This document shows positions 23,448 through 29,877 of a stretch of 29,877 bases of DNA, one piece after another; the first letter of the stretch is position 1, and every line of letters starts with the position of its first letter. Below the pieces are notes generated by a model. The model ran no database searches. It had not been told where the DNA came from and saw nothing but the letters and a program-made list of their open reading frames with translations. The position numbers were made by a program, and so were the translations under genes. Source of the stretch: Candidatus Zhuqueibacterota bacterium (GTDB lineage: Bacteria; Zhuqueibacterota; Zhuqueibacteria; Residuimicrobiales; Krinioviventaceae); assembly GCA_003854995.1 (NCBI GenBank), contig RQOI01000067.1:1-29877 (forward strand), written 5' to 3'.

Positions 23448-25693
23448 TGAATGATATGATCAGGAAAACAGCTCTGCTGTATTTCGCTCTGCCTTTTTTG
23501 ACCACAGTCCTGCTGCCATCGGAGGCGTGCTGTCAGATCGGCGCCGATCCCTCCGGCATCTGTTCAGATGATTTCTCTTCTCTGGAATTGGATCCGCGGA
23601 TATGGAAATTCATTGATCCGGTCGGCGATGCCGCTTATGAGCTGACTGGATCGCATCTGAGGATATTTTTGCCGCAAGGGTCGGATCACGACATCTGGCG
23701 CGCCGGCAACAGATCGGCGCGGCTCATGCAGCCGGCCAATGATGCCGATTTCCAGGTCGAGGCCCATTTTGATGTGCAGCTCGGTGTGCAATACGCCGCA
23801 CAGGGAATACTCGTGGAGTGCGATGACGACAATTTTATTCGTTTCGAGTTCAACAGCACTCTGACGGATGTGCGGATCTATTCGGCAACTTTTGTCAATG
23901 GTGAGCCGCGAACTCGTGCCCTCCTGGCCATCGATCCCAATAATTTGATTTATATGCGAGTTGCGCGCAGCGGCGACGAGTGGATCCAGAGCTATTCCTA
24001 TGACAAGCGGGAATGGCATATTGGCGCCGTCTTTGTCCATCCCATAGAGGTGACGGCGATAGGACTTTACGCCGCCAATGGCGGCGCCTTCCCTACCCTG
24101 ACTGCCTCCGTCGACTATTTTTTCAACTTGGCCATGCCGATTCATCCGGAGGACAATGTCACTGCTACGCCGCAAAAACCAGCGTATCTGGCCGCTGACG
24201 CGGTCTCCATGTCAGAAATTCGACTCTGCTGGAGCGATGACAACGATGAGGAGGACAACTATCTGATCGAACGCAGCAGTGACGGCATCTCATTCGTCCG
24301 AATCGCCAGCGTCGGCGCCAATTCGACAGAATACATCGACAAAATAGAGATCTCCGGGGGTGAGCATACGTATCGGGTCGCTGCCTCGAACGTTTTAGGG
24401 GAATCCGAGTACAGCGACCCGGTTAAACAAACGATAGCAGGAACTCCAGTCATCACTTTCTTTTATGGCGATGCGCAAAAGTTCGGTCATCTCGGCATGT
24501 CGCAGCGCCATATCAATATCCTGGGCAACATTTCCGATGCCGATACGGTCAGCCATCTGACCTATTCGTTGAACAGCGCTGTGGAGGAATCGCTTCGTAT
24601 CGGGCCCGACCGCATGCGCCTCAGTTGTGCCGGCGATTTCAACATCGAACTTGAACCGCAGCAGCTCAGACTGGGACAAAATGAGTTGACCGTCCGTGCA
24701 ATGACAAAGGATAAAGCTGCTGTGAGCAAAACCATGGATGTCATGTGGCATCCGACGCAGGCCGGTTTCTCCGGTCGCTCGATACGATGGGAGGCAGTCA
24801 CTTGCATTCAGGATGTGGCGCAGGTCATTGACGGCAGATGGAAGATCAGCAACGGGATGCTGCGAACTGCGGCAGTGGGATTTGATCGACTTGTGGCGAT
24901 CGGCGATACGGCCTGGAGCGATTACGAGATCACCGTACCCATAACGCTGTATAATTTTTTTCCCGGATCAGCCGAAGGAGGCGGCCCAGGGGTCGGCATC
25001 CTGGCGCGCTGGACAGGACACACCGGCGATGATGCGCCCCGCCTGGGTCATCCCTACGGCATCCTCGCCTGGTATCGCGCCAGATCGAATGGGAACGATC
25101 CCAGGCTCTGTCTGTATCAAAATGGCGATCATCTGGCGGCAGAGGATCTCTCCGGTCGCAAACTGAATTTGCATAGACCTTACCTGTTCAAACTCTGCGT
25201 GCAGACGATCGAAAATGACAAAACGCGATACAGTTTCAAGGTGTGGCCGCAGCAGGAAGCGGAGCCGAAGGAGTGGGATCTGACGACCACGGTGTCCGGA
25301 CCCATGCGAGGCGCCCTTGTTCTGCTGTCGCATAAAGCAGATGCCGGCTTTGGCGATGTGTCGATCACGAGCATCGGCCATGCCAGCGTCCATCGCGCTG
25401 CAGATGGCCTTGATGCTGTCTGCCTGTCTCCCTGTTTTTATCCCAATCCTTTTAACAGCGTGACCGGGATTAAGATCAGCCTGAGAGAGTCACAGCCGGT
25501 GCGGCTGCAGATCTATAATTTGCTGGGCGAATTGCTGGTCGTGCCGCTCGACGCCGACATGGCGGCCGGGGACCATTATATATCCTGGAACGGGCGCGAT
25601 AACAGCGACAGAATCTCTCCGAGCGGAGTCTATTTGTATAATTTACAGGCCGGCCATGAAAAGCACAGGGGCCGCTTGATGTTGGTGCGATGA
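23447..25693 (+). CDS. Large secreted FN3/LamG-like protein with FlgD/T9SS-type C-terminal tail
   Basis: A 748-residue exported protein. A signal peptide has its core TALLYFALPFLTTVLL at 8-23. A concanavalin-like DUF1349-type domain follows at about 38-225 (DDFSSLELDPRIWKF, QGILVECDDDNFIRFEF). A fibronectin type III domain lies at about 244-332 (YRVAASNVLGESEYSDPV). Next is a region opening ITFFYGDAQKFGHLG and a second LamG-like domain (about 440-640, DYEITVPIT, GVGILARWTGH). The C-terminal module at about 660-748 has YPNPFNSVTG at 665-674, LQIYNLLGELL and SPSGVYLYNLQAG, typical of FlgD-Ig/T9SS sorting tails. It probably binds glycan at the cell surface; enzymatic activity is not evident. The start at ATG 23447 overlaps the methyltransferase stop, with GGAGGTGA at 23429-23436. 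Its place inside a Wzx/Wzy operon suggests co-production with the polymer. Confidence 0.85.
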   Translation: MNDMIRKTALLYFALPFLTTVLLPSEACCQIGADPSGICSDDFSSLELDPRIWKFIDPVGDAAYELTGSHLRIFLPQGSDHDIWRAGNRSARLMQPANDADFQVEAHFDVQLGVQYAAQGILVECDDDNFIRFEFNSTLTDVRIYSATFVNGEPRTRALLAIDPNNLIYMRVARSGDEWIQSYSYDKREWHIGAVFVHPIEVTAIGLYAANGGAFPTLTASVDYFFNLAMPIHPEDNVTATPQKPAYLAADAVSMSEIRLCWSDDNDEEDNYLIERSSDGISFVRIASVGANSTEYIDKIEISGGEHTYRVAASNVLGESEYSDPVKQTIAGTPVITFFYGDAQKFGHLGMSQRHINILGNISDADTVSHLTYSLNSAVEESLRIGPDRMRLSCAGDFNIELEPQQLRLGQNELTVRAMTKDKAAVSKTMDVMWHPTQAGFSGRSIRWEAVTCIQDVAQVIDGRWKISNGMLRTAAVGFDRLVAIGDTAWSDYEITVPITLYNFFPGSAEGGGPGVGILARWTGHTGDDAPRLGHPYGILAWYRARSNGNDPRLCLYQNGDHLAAEDLSGRKLNLHRPYLFKLCVQTIENDKTRYSFKVWPQQEAEPKEWDLTTTVSGPMRGALVLLSHKADAGFGDVSITSIGHASVHRAADGLDAVCLSPCFYPNPFNSVTGIKISLRESQPVRLQIYNLLGELLVVPLDADMAAGDHYISWNGRDNSDRISPSGVYLYNLQAGHEKHRGRLMLVR

Positions 25694-25697
25694 TCAA

Positions 25698-27185
25698 ATG
25701 AAGATGATCTCTTCACGATCCAACTCGATGTCGTCCGGCATCCGCTGGAGCGCTCTGGGCGAGTACAGCACAGAGGGCGTCATTTTTGTCGTCTATGTCA
25801 TTCTCGCCAGGTTGCTCGCCCCGCGCGATTTTGGTCTGCTCGCCATGGCCATGGTCTTTGTCGGCATGACGGACATGTTCTCCCGCCTCGGCACCAATAC
25901 GATTGTCATTCAGCAAAAGCGGCTCACACAGGGACTTTTGAGCAGCCTGTTCTTTCTCAACCTGGTTGCCGGCATCATTGTCGGCGGCGTGTTCTTTTTG
26001 CTGAGCCCCCTGTTCGGCCTGCTCATCGACAATCCGCATGTGACGCCTATTTTGCGGGTTCTATCGATCACTTTCGTCACTTCATCCATCGGCTCTGTGC
26101 ACAATGGCTTGCTGCGGCGCAAACTCTTGTTCAACCGGCTGGCCGTGATCCAGCTCTCCGCCGCGCTCAGCAAAGGTGCTGTCGCGATTTATCTGGCCCT
26201 GGCGGGCTATGCGGTGTGGGCGCTGGTCATCGCCATCCTCATCTCTGATCTGCTTCGAACCGCACTGCTGTTCTTCGCCACCGCGTGGCTGCCGCGGCTG
26301 CACATGGACTGGCGTGAGATCAAGCGGGTAAAGTCTTTCATGTTCAATATAACGGGCTTTGGGCTTTTCAACTCGCTCTCCACCCGCGCCGGCAATTTCA
26401 TCATCGGCCGCTTTCTGGGCGCAACTCTTCTCGGCTACTACTCTCTGGCGTACCGGCTGCAGACGCTGCCGAACCAGTATGTGTCGCATGTGGTGGGGCG
26501 CGTTTTACTCCCCTCATTATCAGCAGCACAGGATGATGACGCGCTTTTTCGTCGCAGATATCTGCGGGCCTGTGCCGGCGTCGCCCTCATCACACTGCCA
26601 ATTTCCGTCGGTTTGGCGCTGGTCGCCGAAGCTTTTGTCCTCACCGTCTATGGCGAAAAGTGGCGGGCGGCCATACCGGTCATTGCGATTCTATCGCTGG
26701 TCGGCGCCATTCATTCCATAGCTGTCTTGTCTGGCAATATTTTTATTGCCAAGGGTCAAACCGGTTTGTGGCTCAAGTGGGGCATCTTTTCCGGCATCAT
26801 ATCGGCGTTGAGCTTGCTGGCCGGGCTGCCATGGGGGCTCGTGGGAGTGACCTGCGGATGTGCGGTCTCCACGGTTGCTCTTGCCTGTCTCAGTTTCATC
26901 ATTTCGTTTCGGCTTTTTGGTTTGCGCCTCTCCGGTCTGTTCGCGGTTTTGCGGCCTTATCTTCTGGCCACTGCGATCATGGGGCTCACTGTGATCTGCC
27001 TGCGCGGGGCGCTCGACAAGCTGGCATTGCCTCCGGCTGGCATACTGGTTTGTTGCGCTTGCGCTGGTTTCCTGATTTACTCTATCTGCATGTTCAAAAT
27101 CCGTCCACCAGCGTTCAAAGATTTCATCGACATGTTGCCCGGGACGGCTTTCAGCCGTTTGCGAGTCAAATTGACATCAAGGTGA
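25698..27185 (+). CDS. wzx: Wzx-type oligosaccharide flippase (MOP superfamily)
   Basis: A 495-residue polytopic inner-membrane protein with about 12-14 hydrophobic segments. It opens SGIRWSALGEYSTEGVIFVVYVILARLLAPRDFGLLAMA, the signature of the PST/WzxC branch of lipid-linked sugar flippases. GRFLGATLLGYYSLAYRLQTLPN lies mid-protein, also typical. It should move undecaprenyl-diphosphate-linked repeat units to the periplasm for polymerisation by the Wzy-like protein two genes downstream. The ATG at 25698 is four bases after the preceding stop and has no clear ribosome site, so translation is likely coupled. ATG 25704 is an alternative. The short cytoplasmic C-terminus is basic (RLRVKLTSR). 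Confidence 0.9.
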   Translation: MKMISSRSNSMSSGIRWSALGEYSTEGVIFVVYVILARLLAPRDFGLLAMAMVFVGMTDMFSRLGTNTIVIQQKRLTQGLLSSLFFLNLVAGIIVGGVFFLLSPLFGLLIDNPHVTPILRVLSITFVTSSIGSVHNGLLRRKLLFNRLAVIQLSAALSKGAVAIYLALAGYAVWALVIAILISDLLRTALLFFATAWLPRLHMDWREIKRVKSFMFNITGFGLFNSLSTRAGNFIIGRFLGATLLGYYSLAYRLQTLPNQYVSHVVGRVLLPSLSAAQDDDALFRRRYLRACAGVALITLPISVGLALVAEAFVLTVYGEKWRAAIPVIAILSLVGAIHSIAVLSGNIFIAKGQTGLWLKWGIFSGIISALSLLAGLPWGLVGVTCGCAVSTVALACLSFIISFRLFGLRLSGLFAVLRPYLLATAIMGLTVICLRGALDKLALPPAGILVCCACAGFLIYSICMFKIRPPAFKDFIDMLPGTAFSRLRVKLTSR

Positions 27186-27201
27186 GGATTCTTCGGTTTC
27201 A

Positions 27202-28182
27202 ATGAGGCGCTCCGAAAAATCAGATGATCCGCTCTGCAGCGAAAACGTACTGCCGACCCCGTTTTTCAGCGTCGTCATTCCGACGTGCGACAGAGCCGAG
27301 CTGCTCGGTGAGGCAGTGGAGAGCGTTCTGGCGCAGACTTGTGGTGACTTTGAACTGATCGTTGTCGATGATTCGCCGAATGATGCGACAAAGCAGGTCA
27401 TCGAATCGTTTGCCGACAATCGCATCCAGTATCGGCTCAACTGCCGCACAAAAGGCGCCGCCGGCGCGCGCAATACAGGGATTTTTATGGCGAGAGGCAA
27501 GTGGATCGCATTTCTCGATGATGACGATGTCTGGCTGCCGGAAAAACTGGACTGTCTGTTTGCCAGGATCCATGCGCTGCCGGACGATGTCGGACTGGTC
27601 TATTCCGGCTGCGCTTTTTACGATTTTGACAAAGGATGTGTAAGATGGACATTCAGCCCCTCACAGAGAGGGTGGCTTTTCGATGCGCTGCTATATAAAA
27701 ACTGTATCGGCGGATTCAGCAACGTCGTCATGCGCGCGGATCTGTTGCGGCGCATAGACGGATTGGATGAAACATTTGTCGCCTATCAGGATGGTGAATT
27801 GTACGTGCGCGTCGCCCAGGTGGCAAAGATTGACTTTGTGGACGATGTGCTCGTCTATATCCGCAGCTCAAATGCGGATCGAATTTCCACAAATCGAAGC
27901 GGGAAATCGGCTGCTGTACTGTCTTTTGCAGCAAAGTATGAAAATTACATCAAAGAGGATAAAAAACTCAAGCATCGTTGGACTTCACGACTGTTTGCCT
28001 ACGCTCTGCTGCAAGGCCAAATCGGCAGAGTCTTTCAGTGGCTCCCCTGGACGCTGGCAGGCCTGATCCTTGACAGAAAAAACATCAAATGGCTCATCAG
28101 AATCATTGCTGCAGAGATAAAATACAGCGTGCAGAAAGCATTGAAGAAAGAGAGCCGTCAAAACGTCCGCATCGAAATCTGA
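27202..28182 (+). CDS. Glycosyltransferase family 2
   Basis: A 326-residue GT-A glycosyltransferase. FFSVVIPTCDRAELLGEAVESVLAQT begins the fold near residue 20, FELIVVDDSPNDATKQVI follows, and GAAGARNTGIFMARGKWIAFLDDDDVWLPEKL carries the metal-binding Asp106-Asp109. The substrate half includes FSNVVMRADLLRRIDGLDETF and AYQDGELYVRVAQVAKIDFVDDVLVYIR. A basic, amphipathic C-terminus (about 265-326) may associate with the membrane. It probably adds one sugar of the repeat unit from a nucleotide-sugar donor, identity unknown. The only Shine-Dalgarno-like sequence (GAGGA at 27184-27188) is 13 bases from the ATG. No other in-frame start exists between it and the previous stop, so coupling to wzx is likely. 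Confidence 0.9.
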   Translation: MRRSEKSDDPLCSENVLPTPFFSVVIPTCDRAELLGEAVESVLAQTCGDFELIVVDDSPNDATKQVIESFADNRIQYRLNCRTKGAAGARNTGIFMARGKWIAFLDDDDVWLPEKLDCLFARIHALPDDVGLVYSGCAFYDFDKGCVRWTFSPSQRGWLFDALLYKNCIGGFSNVVMRADLLRRIDGLDETFVAYQDGELYVRVAQVAKIDFVDDVLVYIRSSNADRISTNRSGKSAAVLSFAAKYENYIKEDKKLKHRWTSRLFAYALLQGQIGRVFQWLPWTLAGLILDRKNIKWLIRIIAAEIKYSVQKALKKESRQNVRIEI

Positions 28183-28202
28183 AAAAGTAAAGAGCAGATC
28201 GT

Positions 28203-29444
28203 ATGATTAGCTTTCGGAATTCAAAAAAGACGCATGCATACTCGGTCTGTTCGCCAACGCAGCGGTTCTTCAACTGGCTGCTTTTGCCGTTCGTCATCGG
28301 CCTTTTGACCGTGAGCTATGTGGAAGGCTTGTCGAAAATCATGGTTGCCTATGGTTTTGTCATTTGCTTTTTCTATCTGATGCACATCCTCTATCACAAA
28401 AAAAGGCTGCATGTGCAGACTGAAATAGCTCTCTATTTCTGCTGGCTGATGTGGGCTTTGCTCGGCGTAACCACAGCGATCGATTACGCTCTCTTTTCGC
28501 AAGGAGTGCTGACCGCACTGCAAATCGGCATCATGCTGCTGGTCGTAGCCAGCATCACGGTCATGAATGACGCCCTGTCCGTCGTGTTCGTCGCGCTTTT
28601 GATCGGCGGCGCGATAATGGCCATTTCCGCCGTCCTGTCAGGTGAGTTACAACTCGCCAGCGACATCGATTCGGCCGTTCGCGCGGGCGGCTTGACTGGA
28701 AATGCCAACAACTTTGCCTACAATCTGCTGTTCATCATTTTCACTGTCTTTTACTTGTTTCGACAAAAACCGAGATTCTGCATACGGCTGGCGCTCATCG
28801 TCATAGCTGCTCTCGCTCTCCTTGGCATAATATTCTCCGGATCACGCAAGGGTTTTCTGGGCGTTTTAGTCTTTCTGTCATTATGGTTCTTTTACTGCAA
28901 AGCGCGATATATCTCGAAAAAACCGCTGCATACGCTCATCTTGTTGATGGCCTTGTCGACGACGCTTTATACCGGCGCCACCTTGGTGATGAATAGAACC
29001 TATCTGGGCCAACGTCTCGATGCAATGAGGAGCAAAGGTTCACCCGTTCGTGTACAATTGTACAAAGAGGGATTTGACCTCATCAAAGCCCATCCTGTCA
29101 TCGGCGTCGGCTTGAATAACTATATCGTGCACTCTTCATACAAACTCTATTCGCATTCGGATTATATCGAAGTGGCGGCGAACACCGGCATCATCGGCTT
29201 TCTTCTCTATTTTATGGTCTATGCCGTGCTATGGCGACGACTCAGGAGAGTGGCGTCGCGGACAACCGATGCCCGAATCCTCTATTTCATCGGTCTCACC
29301 AAGGCTTGCATCGTGACAATTCTCCTGCTCGCCTTTGGCAGGCCCAATATTGCCTCTAAAGTCACCTGGATATTTCTCGCCGGCATCATCGGCTATGCCT
29401 GGGCACATGAACATCACATCGCCATGGCGCAGCAGCATGATTAA
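28203..29444 (+). CDS. wzy: Wzy-type O-antigen polymerase/ligase family protein
   Basis: A 413-residue membrane protein with about ten or more transmembrane helices and one larger periplasmic loop. The Wzy_C (O-antigen ligase/polymerase) hallmarks are LTGNANNFAY, IIFSGSRKGFLGVLVF, then VRVQLYKEGFDLIKAHPVIGVGLNNY with HSDYIEVAANTGIIGFLLYF. Position next to wzx and glycosyltransferases favours polymerase over WaaL ligase, but these cannot be separated on sequence alone. It would join repeat units in the periplasm, with length set by the Wzz-like protein at the start of the operon. The ATG at 28203 has a weak GAGCAG before it. The stop at 29442-29444 overlaps the next gene by 8 bases. Confidence 0.88.
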   Translation: MISFRNSKKTHAYSVCSPTQRFFNWLLLPFVIGLLTVSYVEGLSKIMVAYGFVICFFYLMHILYHKKRLHVQTEIALYFCWLMWALLGVTTAIDYALFSQGVLTALQIGIMLLVVASITVMNDALSVVFVALLIGGAIMAISAVLSGELQLASDIDSAVRAGGLTGNANNFAYNLLFIIFTVFYLFRQKPRFCIRLALIVIAALALLGIIFSGSRKGFLGVLVFLSLWFFYCKARYISKKPLHTLILLMALSTTLYTGATLVMNRTYLGQRLDAMRSKGSPVRVQLYKEGFDLIKAHPVIGVGLNNYIVHSSYKLYSHSDYIEVAANTGIIGFLLYFMVYAVLWRRLRRVASRTTDARILYFIGLTKACIVTILLLAFGRPNIASKVTWIFLAGIIGYAWAHEHHIAMAQQHD

Positions 29445-29877
29445 AATATGCTTCATCATTGGCCAACTGGAAAAAGGAGGGACGGAGAGACAGCTTTATG
29501 AGCTGGTGCAGAATATCGATCGACGTCTGTTCGTCCCCATCGTCGTCAGTCTCTCCGCAGACGGCTTCTGGGCGAATGAATTCATAAAGCTGAACATCCC
29601 GTTGTTCCAGTTGCCGAGAAAAAAGAACGTCGAATTTCGACGATTGATCAAACTCTACAAGCTCGTGCATCGCCTCAGACCGCACATCGTGCATACGTTA
29701 TTGTCCTCGGCAAACTCTTATGGAAGAATTGCCGCCCTTCTGAACGGCGTGCCCATTATTTTGTCATCAGAGCGCAGTATGCCTAAAGGCGACAAGAAAA
29801 CCCTGAATAGATCGCTCGAAAAGATATTAGCGCACTTGTCAGATGGCGTGATTTGCAACTCGCATCGCGCGGCGCAG
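29437..29877 (+). CDS. Glycosyltransferase family 4, N-terminal part (cut by window end)
   Basis: An open frame of 147 codons runs off the right edge without a stop. It begins IKICFIIGQLEKGGTERQLY, the start of many GT4 acceptor domains (GG-T-E-R loop). It continues with VPIVVSLSADGFWANEFI, RPHIVHTLLSSANSYGRIAA, LSSERS and DGVICNSHRAA, all in the order expected of the N-terminal GT-B half. The donor domain with the EX7E motif would lie outside the window. The ATG at 29437 overlaps the wzy stop by 8 bases, typical of coupled operon genes. The polymer operon therefore continues beyond the window. Confidence 0.85.
   Translation, partial: MIKICFIIGQLEKGGTERQLYELVQNIDRRLFVPIVVSLSADGFWANEFIKLNIPLFQLPRKKNVEFRRLIKLYKLVHRLRPHIVHTLLSSANSYGRIAALLNGVPIILSSERSMPKGDKKTLNRSLEKILAHLSDGVICNSHRAAQ

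Noticed and set aside
1..29877. CRISPR arrays, insertion sequences or integrated phage
   Set aside because: No regularly spaced repeats, transposase, integrase or terminal inverted repeats were seen. All supported genes are on one strand and fit glycan assembly apart from arcC.

Overview
The window is an almost purely plus-strand surface-polysaccharide region of a Gram-negative-type bacterium. The outer-membrane lipoprotein of the Wza type implies a diderm envelope. The secreted protein at 23447-25693 ends in a FlgD-like, T9SS-type sorting tail (YPNPFN motif), and a beta-helix protein ends in IGAYEY. Both are common in the FCB superphylum and in neighbours such as Calditrichota and candidate division KSB1. 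That placement is an inference from domain style, not a proven assignment. No rRNA, tRNA, CRISPR array, transposase or phage gene is visible.

Left region (1-7637): the tail of an upstream gene, an unrecognised cysteine-containing protein, a secreted right-handed beta-helix protein, an asparagine-synthase-like amidotransferase of the exosortase-locus (XrtA/PEP-CTERM) type, a GT4 glycosyltransferase, an AlgD-type GDP-mannose 6-dehydrogenase and a second GT4. Genes are tightly packed, with stop/start overlaps at 706 and 6429. The run ends at a strong intrinsic terminator (7737-7768).

Middle (7906-9486): a lone carbamate kinase, then about 620 bases of more AT-rich non-coding DNA holding two candidate sigma70-type promoters just before the next operon.

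Right region (9487-29877, running off the end): a near-complete Wzx/Wzy polymer operon. It contains the Wza-like export lipoprotein, a Wzz-like co-polymerase, a separate BY-kinase-like protein with a damaged ATP site, a membrane-anchored NDP-sugar 4,6-dehydratase, a WecA/MraY-family initiating phosphosugar transferase, a DegT-type sugar aminotransferase and a GT2. Next comes a CDP-sugar block: glucose-1-phosphate cytidylyltransferase, an SDR enzyme and three consecutive C-methyltransferase-like proteins. The operon continues with a large secreted FN3/LamG-like protein, a Wzx flippase, a second GT2, a Wzy polymerase/ligase and a truncated GT4.

Together the genes suggest a lipid-linked repeat unit. 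It would be started by the WecA-like enzyme on a 6-deoxy amino sugar (dehydratase plus aminotransferase) and extended by GT2/GT4 enzymes. It may be decorated with a branched CDP-derived deoxy sugar, then flipped, polymerised and exported. The AlgD-like enzyme adds a possible GDP-mannuronate supply. The points most worth a second look are the degenerate kinase, the three-methyltransferase CDP-sugar block without a visible CDP-glucose dehydratase, the small unknown protein coupled to a beta-helix protein, and the sorted secreted protein embedded in the assembly operon.
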